Part shown: piece after piece, positions 1 to 6,442 of the stretch | How positions within the stretch are numbered: position 1 is the first letter of the stretch | How the letters are laid out: each line of letters starts with the position of its first letter | Assembly (NCBI GenBank): GCA_021802685.1 | Contig: JAJZRM010000101.1 | Location: 1 to 8,684, forward strand | Source of the DNA: Deltaproteobacteria bacterium | Lineage (GTDB): Bacteria; Desulfobacterota; Deferrimicrobia; Deferrimicrobiales; Deferrimicrobiaceae | Direction: 5' to 3' | DNA length: 8,684 bases | Made by a program: the position numbers and the translations under genes | The notes under the pieces: generated by a model | The model's database searches: none | What the model was told of the DNA's origin: nothing | What the model saw: the letters and a program-made list of their open reading frames with translations, nothing else

Positions 1-62
1 ATCCCGAGGAACTCGACCAGATGATGGGCTTCGAGGAGTACGAGACGTTCGTCGAAGAGTAA
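1..62 (+). CDS. C-terminal tail of an unidentified plus-strand protein (partial)
   Basis: Reading the frame that starts at base 3 gives 19 codons and a TAA stop at 60-62. The peptide is acidic (PEELDQMMGF, then EEYETFVEE). Nearly every codon ends in G or C, as in the real genes of this window, which supports coding. The start lies outside the window. The fragment is too short to assign a family, and no domain can be seen. It runs toward the cytochrome operon, so the two transcription units converge. The call as a true gene end rests on codon bias and on the acidic C-terminal composition only. Confidence 0.55.
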   Translation, partial: PEELDQMMGFEEYETFVEE

Positions 63-181
63 CGCCGCAAGGGCCTCCCCTCGCACAAGACACTCCCCGT
101 TCGGGGACGGCTCGTTCGCCATCCCTGGCTCACTTCGCCTCCGGGTCTTCCTCGCTCCCGCCCTCCCTGCGTGCAGTGTGA

Positions 182-346
182 ATCCCTGACGGGCAGGGAT
201 GCCCTAATGCCGAGGCGGGCATGGACGCCCCCGGGTTCCGATGCCTCGGCCTCAGGGGAGGTCTTGCGCTCGGGTGCCCTTGCAGCGACGGAATCCAATT
301 TCATAAAACCAACGCCCCGGGGACGACTCGCGGCGACCATGGATGG
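182..346 (+). ncRNA. Possible CsrA/RsmA-binding RNA segment (hairpins with ANGGA loops)
   Basis: Three stretches match CANGGAYG, the consensus bound by CsrA/RsmA proteins: CAGGGATG (194-201), CATGGACG (220-227) and CATGGATG (338-345). Each can place GGA in a hairpin loop: GGGCA-GGGA-TGCCC at 191-204, GGGC-ATGGAC-GCCC at 217-230, and CCA-TGGA-TGG at 337-346. A fourth ANGGA (288-292) lies outside an obvious stem. Clustered ANGGA hairpins are the hallmark of CsrB/RsmZ-type sponge RNAs. No plus-strand promoter or clear terminator is visible, so the segment may instead be part of the 3' untranslated region of the gene ending at 62. A dispersed repeat is also possible. Confidence 0.3.
305..325 (-). 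terminator. Weak candidate terminator of the cytochrome operon
   Basis: On the minus strand, CGTCC-CCG-GGGCG can form a five-pair stem (313-325, one G-U pair) followed by TTGGTTTT (312-305). It lies about 60 bases past the stop codon of the last cytochrome gene, in the right orientation. The stem is short and the T-run is interrupted, so this is only a candidate. A hairpin closer to the gene (359-374) has no T-run. Confidence 0.25.
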
Positions 347-358
347 CGAAGGGTTAGG

Positions 359-374
359 CCGCCCCGTACGGCGG
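359..374 (-). other. GC hairpin just after the last cytochrome gene
   Basis: CCGCC (359-363) and GGCGG (370-374) pair around a six-base loop, 10 bases downstream of the stop codon of the 385-2445 gene. There is no T-run after it on the minus strand. It could protect the 3' end of the operon mRNA or help a Rho-dependent stop. The evidence is the dyad alone. Confidence 0.3.
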
Positions 375-384
375 TAATTCCTGG

Positions 385-2445
385 TCACTTACCGCGCTTG
401 GCGGCGAGCACCTTGTCCAGGTTCGCCTGCGCCACCCGGAGCAGCTCCTTGGAGAGGCGATAGTTGTGCGTCCCCCTTCCGGCGGAGACCACCTGGTAGT
501 TCGAATCCGCCTGTTCGATCAGCGCCTCTTCCTTCGATACGTCCTTCCCCGCCTTCTTCGAGCGGGCGACGTACTCCTTCGCCTCCTCCAGCGCGACGGC
601 GATGGAGTTTTCCCGCTTCGTGATGTCCTGTTTCCATTCGAGGAGCATCTTCCCGTACTTGGCGTCGTGGCACTCCTCGCACTTCGCCTTGACCGTCAGC
701 ACCGTCTGGGCGCCTTTCTTCAGCTCATGGCACTCGGTGCACCTGGTCCCCGCTTCGGCCATCACGTCCGGCGCGGCGGCGGCCCCGTACGTCTTCACTT
801 TCCCTTCGTAGAGGGCCTTCTGCGCCTTGTGGCAATGCCCGCAGTCGATGTCCTTGCTCTCGTGATGGCACTTCATGCATTCGGACTTGGTCACGATGCG
901 CATCTTGTGCTTCTCGGGGGAATGGCACTTGGCGCATTCGATCCCCACGTCCTTCACGTGGAGGGCGTGAGGGAACTGGAGCTCCATCTCCTTGAAGAAC
1001 ACCTTGTCCGACGGCATGACGCGCGCGTGGCACAGGGTGGCGCAATACGCCGACGGCGAGGCGAGGATGGCCGGTTTCGGAGGCGCTCCCGCCACCCCCG
1101 CCAGCTTGTAGGCGACGCTCACCTGGTCGTACCCCACCCGCAGGATCTTCAGGGCGTAATCGATGTTGTGCGCGCCCCTGCCGGCCCGCAGGAAATCGAG
1201 GTTCCCCTGCGCGTCCCGCACGAGGGAGCGCGCCTCCCCGATCTTCCTCCCCGGCGCGGGGCCGGTTCCGACGGCGGCCTTCCCCGCGGAGACGATCCGC
1301 TCCATTTCGGCGACGAGGTTCCGGGATTCCCGTACCCAGTCGTCCAGCATCAGGTCGTACTTCTTCCCGTGGCACGTCACGCAGCTCTTCCGTTCCGCGG
1401 CCAGCCTGCTCTCTCCCGGGAACGACACGCCGGACTCCTTCGTTTCCACGGACCGGGTGTGGCAGCCGTTGCACGACACCTGCGCCGAGAACATCCGCGA
1501 CGGCGTGTCGGGGACGCCCTTCGCCCCCGTGCCCATGTACATCTCCTTCTGGTAGCTGTGCAGCCTCTTGTGGCAGCCGTCGCACTGCACCTCGAAGGTC
1601 TTCACCAGCTCGACCGTCCCGTGGCGGATCTTGTCGTGGCACTTGAAGCACTGGATCGACCGGGAGGTCACGTGGGTGCGATGGATGGCCGTCACGTCGC
1701 CCTTCTTCTCGAGCCGCCCCACGTGGCAGTCGTAGCAATGGGAGTCGTCCACCTTCCCGTCGCCCTCCGCCACCCGGATGTGGCACTGCATGCACGGCAC
1801 GCCGATCTTCAGGTACGAGTCGTGGGAGAACATGAACCCGCTGTGCTCCACGACCTTCGTCGGCGTCCCGTGGCACCCTGGGCATCCGCCCAGGGCCTGC
1901 CCCGGGCTGATCCCCTTGAAGTGGCAGAGGAAGCAGACGCCGGTGTCCACCTGGGTGTGCGAGCCCTTCGCGATGTGCTCCCCCTGGACGACGGCGTAAT
2001 GGCAGCTCGAGCACCGCAGCTTCTCGCCGCGCTTCAGCTTCGTCAGGTGGTCCTGGTGGTCGAAGACGACGTTGCCGACCTTGGTCTTCCCCTTCGCGAT
2101 CCGCCCCTCGTGGCATCCGGCCGCGAGGCAGGCGTCGTCACGGACGTCGGCGCGCGGCCTGGGATTGTACAGCCCCGTCGCGTACTTGAGGGTGGTCACC
2201 GTGATGAAGACGGGGGAAAAGGTGTGGCACTTGATGCACGTCACGTTCGAGTGGCTGGACGCCTGCCACTGCGCGACGTACGGGTCCATGTAGTGGCAAA
2301 CCTTGCACGACTTCGGAAAGTACGCGGCGACGAAGAACGCCCCGTTCCATGCGATGAACAGGCCGACGAGGCCCGCACCGAGGACGACGAGCGACCGGTT
2401 GCCCTTCTTCAGGCTGTTCCACCAGGCCTTCAGTTTCTCCATCAT
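385..2445 (-). CDS. NapC/NirT-anchored multiheme cytochrome c (18 heme motifs)
   Basis: This is a 686-residue inner-membrane-anchored periplasmic cytochrome. A single helix (about 19-41) precedes CKVCHYM (47-53), the CXXCHXM signature of heme 1 in NapC/NrfH quinol dehydrogenases, so quinol oxidation is a reasonable inference. I count 16 CXXCH motifs plus CX4CH at 106-112 (CLAAGCH) and CX3CH at 468-473 (CATLCH). Residues 355-438 and 589-672 are a duplicated helical module. Each copy has CXXCH, then KYxxMLxxW, then AGRG[AT]HN at identical spacing. The HN element recalls the C-terminal helices of NrfA/OTR-type cytochromes. NapC/NirT proteins usually bind four or five hemes and ImcH seven, so this one is far larger. 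It overlaps the upstream b-type cytochrome gene by ATGA, with GGAGGT eight to nine bases before the start. A second Met follows directly. It is the last gene of the operon. Its partner and acceptor are unknown. Confidence 0.96.
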   Translation of the reverse strand: MMEKLKAWWNSLKKGNRSLVVLGAGLVGLFIAWNGAFFVAAYFPKSCKVCHYMDPYVAQWQASSHSNVTCIKCHTFSPVFITVTTLKYATGLYNPRPRADVRDDACLAAGCHEGRIAKGKTKVGNVVFDHQDHLTKLKRGEKLRCSSCHYAVVQGEHIAKGSHTQVDTGVCFLCHFKGISPGQALGGCPGCHGTPTKVVEHSGFMFSHDSYLKIGVPCMQCHIRVAEGDGKVDDSHCYDCHVGRLEKKGDVTAIHRTHVTSRSIQCFKCHDKIRHGTVELVKTFEVQCDGCHKRLHSYQKEMYMGTGAKGVPDTPSRMFSAQVSCNGCHTRSVETKESGVSFPGESRLAAERKSCVTCHGKKYDLMLDDWVRESRNLVAEMERIVSAGKAAVGTGPAPGRKIGEARSLVRDAQGNLDFLRAGRGAHNIDYALKILRVGYDQVSVAYKLAGVAGAPPKPAILASPSAYCATLCHARVMPSDKVFFKEMELQFPHALHVKDVGIECAKCHSPEKHKMRIVTKSECMKCHHESKDIDCGHCHKAQKALYEGKVKTYGAAAAPDVMAEAGTRCTECHELKKGAQTVLTVKAKCEECHDAKYGKMLLEWKQDITKRENSIAVALEEAKEYVARSKKAGKDVSKEEALIEQADSNYQVVSAGRGTHNYRLSKELLRVAQANLDKVLAAKRGK

Positions 2446-3365
2446 CTGTCGGCGACCTCCGGCGATTCCTTCCCGCGCCGCGACATGATCTCCTCGTACT
2501 CGAGCGGGTGCTCCTCCTTCATTTCATGCTCGGTGAGCTGGCCGTGCCACCACAGCAGCGTCCCGGGAAATCTATCCGGATTGAAGTGCACGTTGTAGAA
2601 GTGCCAGATGACGATCGCCAGGGTGGCGAGGAGCGCCTCGTCGCTGTGCATCTCGTGGGCCATGTCGACGGCGTACTTCGGCAGGAACCGCATGACCTCC
2701 GTTTCGAACCAGAGGAACAGCCCGGAACCGATCATGATGACGCAGCCCCAGTAGACCGCCCAGTAGTCGAACTTCTCGATGTAGCTGAACCGGCCGAAGC
2801 TGGGCTTGTCAGGGGATTTCCCCAGGAAATTCCGTATGTTCTTCCGGATATCCTTCGCGTCCTGAAGCCCGGGGATCATGAGGAGGAAATCCCGCCGGCC
2901 GTCCCGCGTCAGGATCGTGTAAATGAAATGGTGAACCATGAAGTAGATCAGCATCCCGGCGGCGATCCGGTGGACGATGGTGGAGTTCTGGATCCCTCCC
3001 CAGAGGGCGATCAGGAACCGGGACAGGACGAAGTCGGGGAACTTCAGCGGCATGCCGGTGAGGACCAGGAGGATCACCGAGGAGAACAGCACCATGTGCT
3101 GGAACCGGAAGTTCCGGTTGAACCGTTCGAACTTCTCCTCCTTCTCCCCCATCTCCTCGTCCTGCCGTTTCTTTTCCCTGGTCCGCTGCTCCCGGGCGAG
3201 GCGCGCGGCCTCCTTCGCCATCTCCTCGCGGACCCGCCGGCGGACCTTCTCCTTCAGCGCTTCGGCCTCTTCCGGCGGAAGCTCCGGAAGCCCCTCGGTC
3301 AACGCGTTCTCGACTTCCTTCTCGATGTGCCCCGTCACCGGATCCTTGCGGTCTTTCTCAGGCAT
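2442..3365 (-). CDS. b-type cytochrome, b561/FdnI-like, with charged coiled-coil N-terminus
   Basis: This 307-residue membrane protein probably carries two b hemes and passes electrons between quinone and the preceding 9-heme cytochrome. Four helices are visible, at about 90-108, 131-152, 200-219 and 243-261. Five histidines are shared with the other two b domains of the operon: H90, H132, H146, H240 and H255. The first helix and the last two positions fit the FdnI ligand pattern. Residues 1-85 are very rich in Glu, Lys and Arg, probably a cytosolic coiled coil, and are missing in the 4485-5180 paralog. The C-terminal signature EHPLEYEE is shared with the paralogs. I chose ATG at 3365 because GGGAG (3374-3378) lies 8 bases upstream. 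The ATG at 3371, two residues longer, would have only a 2-base spacing. The stop overlaps the next gene by ATGA. This is the only gene in the operon separated from its upstream neighbour (49 bases). Confidence 0.95.
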   Translation of the reverse strand: MPEKDRKDPVTGHIEKEVENALTEGLPELPPEEAEALKEKVRRRVREEMAKEAARLAREQRTREKKRQDEEMGEKEEKFERFNRNFRFQHMVLFSSVILLVLTGMPLKFPDFVLSRFLIALWGGIQNSTIVHRIAAGMLIYFMVHHFIYTILTRDGRRDFLLMIPGLQDAKDIRKNIRNFLGKSPDKPSFGRFSYIEKFDYWAVYWGCVIMIGSGLFLWFETEVMRFLPKYAVDMAHEMHSDEALLATLAIVIWHFYNVHFNPDRFPGTLLWWHGQLTEHEMKEEHPLEYEEIMSRRGKESPEVADR

Positions 3366-3373
3366 TCTCATGG

Positions 3374-3378
3374 CTCCC
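3374..3378 (-). promoter_or_regulatory. Ribosome binding site deciding the start at 3365
   Basis: GGGAG on the minus strand lies 8 bases before ATG 3365 but only 2 bases before the in-frame ATG 3371. Ordinary Shine-Dalgarno spacing favours the inner start (MPEKDRK). Confidence 0.55.
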
Positions 3379-3399
3379 GATCGTCTTGTTGGTGTGAAC

Positions 3400-3412
3400 G
3401 GCGGGGACCGCC
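3400..3412 (-). other. Intercistronic hairpin in the only gene gap of the operon
   Basis: On the minus strand GGCGG and CCGCC pair around a three-base loop, starting two bases past the stop codon of the 9-heme cytochrome gene. There is no T-run, so it is not a convincing terminator. It may mark an mRNA processing or stability site separating the upstream four genes from the last two (inference). Confidence 0.35.
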
Positions 3413-3414
3413 CT

Positions 3415-4488
3415 TCAACGTCCCTGCTCCCCGCGGAGGCGCCGCGTCCTGCCGTACATGTCGAGGAAGATGTGCACGATCAGGGCAAGCATGGTGCCGA
3501 TGGTCAGGTACTTGAAGAACGTCGCCGTCCAATAGATGATCCCCGCCTCCTTCTTTTTCGGGTCCACGTGGATCTTCCCCACGGCGAAATTCGCCGTCGC
3601 GCCCGGGTGGCAACTCGCCTTTCCGCACGTGGCGGGGATGTTCCTCGCATTCACCATGGAGAGCGGATCCTCCGGCGGACGGATGTCGTGGACGCCGTGG
3701 CAGGAGGAGCAGTTCGCCACGGTGCGGGAGCCGAACTGGTTCGCCACGCCGTGGAACGACTCCTTGTAGGTGGCCACCTGCTCCGCCTCGATGCCGTATT
3801 TGCTCATGATGGCGACCGAGGCGTGGCACTTCGAGCATTGCTCGGATACTTTCGTGGGGTACACGGTGGACTTGGGGTCCGTGTGGGCGTAGATCCGGTG
3901 TTCCCCGTGGCACCCCGTGCAGGAAGGCGCCTCCGGGATCCCCTTCTCCAGGGCGACTCCGTGGATGGAGGTCTTGAACCTGGCGTAGATCTCCATGTGG
4001 CACCGCCCGCACGTCTCGGCGACCTTGCCCCGGGAAACCTTCGATCCAGCGTTCTTCACCTTGAGGATCTGGTGATCTCCGTGGCAGTCCTGGCATAGCG
4101 GGGCCTTGACGTTCCCGGCGGCGATCGCCTTCCCGTGCGCCGATTCGAAGTACGCGAGAACGTTGTCCGACTGCGGAGCCCCCTCCTTGTTCCCCTTGAA
4201 GTGGCAGTGGGTGCAGGTCACCCGTTTTGGGCGTTCGCGGTGCGGGATCTCGCTCACGTCGAAGTGGCAGTCCGTGCACACCTTCTTTTCGTGGACCGAT
4301 CCCTTCAGGCTGTCCCCCGTCACGAACACGTCCCGGATGGCGCCGTTCACCAGCAACTTCCGGAATTCGGGCTTCCCGTGGCACAGCGTGCACTTCTCCA
4401 GGGAAATCAACGCCTGCCCATCCGAAGCGAACGCCGCCAAGAGGGCGACCCCGAGAAGAACGGCGGCCGTCATAAGCGACTTCCTCAT
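3415..4488 (-). CDS. 9-heme c-type cytochrome with C-terminal membrane anchor
   Basis: This 357-residue periplasmic cytochrome has a signal peptide (residues 1 to about 26, ending GQA) and a C-terminal helix (about 322-341) followed by basic residues. It has eight CXXCH motifs (33, 71, 92, 132, 160, 190, 218, 260) and a ninth as CX4CH (CGKASCH, 288-294). The layout is three N-terminal hemes and then three two-heme repeats of the form S-x-H-G, CXXCHGxH, N-[IV]-x-x-TCxxCH. The 11-heme paralogs upstream have four such repeats, so one repeat is missing here. H307 before the anchor and H339 inside it are conserved in the paralogs. The start at 4488 gives an ATGA overlap with the upstream gene and AAGGA five bases before it. 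The frame runs further upstream, but that would overlap the b-type gene and lose the signal peptide. The following b-type gene (2442-3365) is the likely membrane partner. Confidence 0.95.
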   Translation of the reverse strand: MRKSLMTAAVLLGVALLAAFASDGQALISLEKCTLCHGKPEFRKLLVNGAIRDVFVTGDSLKGSVHEKKVCTDCHFDVSEIPHRERPKRVTCTHCHFKGNKEGAPQSDNVLAYFESAHGKAIAAGNVKAPLCQDCHGDHQILKVKNAGSKVSRGKVAETCGRCHMEIYARFKTSIHGVALEKGIPEAPSCTGCHGEHRIYAHTDPKSTVYPTKVSEQCSKCHASVAIMSKYGIEAEQVATYKESFHGVANQFGSRTVANCSSCHGVHDIRPPEDPLSMVNARNIPATCGKASCHPGATANFAVGKIHVDPKKKEAGIIYWTATFFKYLTIGTMLALIVHIFLDMYGRTRRLRGEQGR

Positions 4489-5180
4489 AGCAATCCTTCC
4501 CCTTTGAGCTTTTCGTATTCCAGCGGGTGCTCCCGCCGCAGCCATTCCGCCGATACCTTCCCCGTGATCCAGGACGGGTTCATCGGGAAGACGGAAGGGG
4601 CGAAATGCACGTTGTAGACGTGCCACAGGAAGAGAAGCAGGAAACCCAGCAGCCCCTGGTACCCGTGGATGATGAGCGCCAGGTCGAGGACGAACTTCGG
4701 AAAGACGCGCATGGAGAAGGTCTCCGCCCACAGCATGAATCCCGTGAACGCGATGAGCAGGATCCCGACGGAGGTCCCCCAGTACTGGAACTTCTCCTTG
4801 AAACCGTACCTCCCGAAGCGGGGATATTCCGACGTCATCCCGACGTTGTACCGCAGGGACTGCAGGAATTCGTCGATGTCCTTCCGGCTGACGAGGAAAT
4901 CACGGAATTCCGCCCTGCCTTCCCGTGAAAGGAGCATGTAGAAGATGTGGTACGCCATGTTCGCCATCAGGAGGACGGCGGCGATCCGGTGGACGACCCC
5001 CCGGTTCTGGACGCCCCCCTCGAAGCGGATGATCGCCTGGGCGAGCGCGTTTTCATGGTACATCAGCGCGAATCCCGTGAGCGCCAGGACGAGCAGCAGG
5101 ACCGTCAATAAAAGGTGCTGGACCCGGAAGAGCAGCGACATCCGGATCACTTTCCCCTGGGCGAGATCGGCTTTGCTCAT
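4485..5180 (-). CDS. b-type cytochrome, b561/FdnI-like (diheme membrane subunit)
   Basis: This 231-residue four-helix membrane protein is a close paralog of the b domain of the first gene and of the 2442-3365 product. Helices lie at about 22-40, 63-82, 133-152 and 170-191. Conserved histidines are H22, H64, H78, H172 and H187. H64/H78 (14 apart) and H172/H187 (15 apart) keep the same spacing in all three copies. The FdnI and Ni-hydrogenase cytochrome b family uses such histidines to hold two b hemes near a quinone site. The C-terminus carries REHPLEYE, the signature seen in the other copies. The start at 5180 makes an ATGA overlap with the 11-heme cytochrome gene, with AGGGAG about six bases upstream. 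A longer frame reaching 6164 is a shadow of that upstream gene. The upstream 11-heme cytochrome is the likely partner. Together they match the single fused protein encoded first in the operon. Confidence 0.95.
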   Translation of the reverse strand: MSKADLAQGKVIRMSLLFRVQHLLLTVLLLVLALTGFALMYHENALAQAIIRFEGGVQNRGVVHRIAAVLLMANMAYHIFYMLLSREGRAEFRDFLVSRKDIDEFLQSLRYNVGMTSEYPRFGRYGFKEKFQYWGTSVGILLIAFTGFMLWAETFSMRVFPKFVLDLALIIHGYQGLLGFLLLFLWHVYNVHFAPSVFPMNPSWITGKVSAEWLRREHPLEYEKLKGEGLL

Positions 5181-6442
5181 TTCGGGCTCCCTTTCCCTTC
5201 CGCCCCGCCCTTGCGCCTCCGGTTCCACCGGCCGTACATCTCGAGGCCGACGTGCAGGACGAACAGGATCACCAGCGCGGAGATGAAGAGGGTGTAAAAA
5301 ACCCGGATCGCGAAGACGCCCAGCGACTTCGACGGGGTGATCTCCACGTGGACCGGGCCCTTCGCGAAGTTGGGGCCCGCCTTCGGGTGGCACCGGCCGC
5401 ACGTGTTCGGCAGGTTCGCCTTGTTGACGGTGGAGGCGGGATCGGAGGAAGGAAGGATGTCGTGCACCCCGTGGCAGGAAGCGCAGTTGGCCGCCTTCGT
5501 CATTCCGTATTCGACGGCGATCCCGTGGAACGAATCCATGTAGGAGGAGAACCGCTTCTTCGGCAGCGCGTACCGCGAGGAGATCCCCTCCTTGTCGTGG
5601 CAGCGCGAGCACGTCTTGGGGATGTTCCGGGCCGCGACCGGCGAGTTCGGGTCGCTGACCTTCGAGATGGTGTGCTCCCCGTGGCAATCCGTGCACACCG
5701 GGGATTCGGCGATCCCCGCGCGCATCCCCTTCGCGTGGACGCTCCGCTCGTACTTGTCCAGGATGCCGGTGTGGCACTTCCCGCAGAGCGTCGGGATGTT
5801 CTGCCGGTTGGTCGCGGACTTCGGGTTGTCGCCGGGGAGGATGGTGTGGTTGCCGTGGCAGTCGGGGCAGACGGCGCTGCCCATCTGGCCGCCCTTCGAA
5901 GCCAGCCCGTGGACGCTCCGCTCGTAGCCGATCATCTCCTTCTCGCCCGGCAGGCCGTACTTCCGCTCGATCGCCCGGTCCTTGTGGCAGCGCAGGCAGG
6001 CGGCCGCGATGTTCAGGTGGAACGTCCGCGCCGCGGGGTCCTTCGATTTCCGGATGCCGTGCTTCCCGTGGCAGTCGTGGCACGCCGGGACGTCCGCGAC
6101 CCCCTTCGCCCGCAGCTTCCCGTGGGAGCTGGACGCGTACGACTTCGCGGCGTCTCCGTGGCACCTTCCGCAGTTGACTTTCGCGAGCCGCTCATGCGGC
6201 GACTTCGCGTCGGTGTGGCAGGTGACGCAGCTGCCGCCCCCGTGGACCGACCGGCGGTACTCCTCCAGGTCGACATGGAGCGACACCGTCTGTCCGCCGG
6301 GTGTCGTCATTTCGATGCTCTTGTCCCCGTGGCAATCGAGGCACTCGCCCACGGACGGGGCGGCGGCGCCGGCCGGTCCGGCCGTAAGCAGCGCCGCGGC
6401 GGCAAGGGCCGCGACAAGGAAACACCGGATCATCCGTTTCAT
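5177..6442 (-). CDS. 11-heme c-type cytochrome with C-terminal membrane anchor
   Basis: This 421-residue exported cytochrome has a signal peptide (about 1-27, hydrophobic Ala/Leu core, ending near AGA) and a C-terminal helix (about 376-400) followed by an Arg-rich tail. CXXCH motifs begin at residues 34, 72, 91, 121, 149, 192, 220, 250, 278, 320 and 348. After three N-terminal hemes, four two-heme repeats follow, each beginning Y-x-x-S-x-H or S-S-H-G, then CxxCHGxH and N-[IL]-x-x-xC. H365 (GPVHV) precedes the anchor and H397 lies inside it, both conserved in the two paralogs. The start at 6442 is set by an ATGA overlap with the first gene and GGGAGG four bases upstream. It overlaps the next gene, a b-type cytochrome, in the same way. 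The likely role is a periplasmic electron conduit docked on that b subunit. No catalytic heme site is identifiable, so enzyme activity is not claimed. Confidence 0.95.
   Translation of the reverse strand: MKRMIRCFLVAALAAAALLTAGPAGAAAPSVGECLDCHGDKSIEMTTPGGQTVSLHVDLEEYRRSVHGGGSCVTCHTDAKSPHERLAKVNCGRCHGDAAKSYASSSHGKLRAKGVADVPACHDCHGKHGIRKSKDPAARTFHLNIAAACLRCHKDRAIERKYGLPGEKEMIGYERSVHGLASKGGQMGSAVCPDCHGNHTILPGDNPKSATNRQNIPTLCGKCHTGILDKYERSVHAKGMRAGIAESPVCTDCHGEHTISKVSDPNSPVAARNIPKTCSRCHDKEGISSRYALPKKRFSSYMDSFHGIAVEYGMTKAANCASCHGVHDILPSSDPASTVNKANLPNTCGRCHPKAGPNFAKGPVHVEITPSKSLGVFAIRVFYTLFISALVILFVLHVGLEMYGRWNRRRKGGAEGKGSPK

Larger units (their letters stand above)
63..384. other. Convergent intergenic region with several hairpins, no gene seen
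   Basis: These 322 bases lie between the end of a plus-strand gene and the end of the minus-strand cytochrome operon. Two short plus-strand open frames here (171-377 and 221-463) have unconvincing composition and no visible ribosome site, so I do not call them. I see no tRNA or rRNA. There are several small inverted repeats: 94-107 (TCCCC, loop GTTC, GGGGA), 182-200, 191-204, 217-230, and 209-216 paired with 243-250 (GCCGAGGC with GCCTCGGC). The plus strand between 191 and 346 also carries four ANGGA motifs, described separately. The region could be an untranslated tail, a small RNA gene or a dispersed intergenic repeat. Confidence 0.6.

Noticed and set aside
171..463. Two small plus-strand open frames in the intergenic region
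   Set aside because: No plausible ribosome site, unconvincing composition, overlap with hairpins, and one runs into the cytochrome gene antisense.
466..2598. Plus-strand open frame of 710 codons opposite the 18-heme gene
   Set aside because: It is antisense to a clear cytochrome gene. Its His/Leu/Arg/Val-rich, low-complexity sequence is what reversed GC-rich cytochrome codons give, and no domain is visible.
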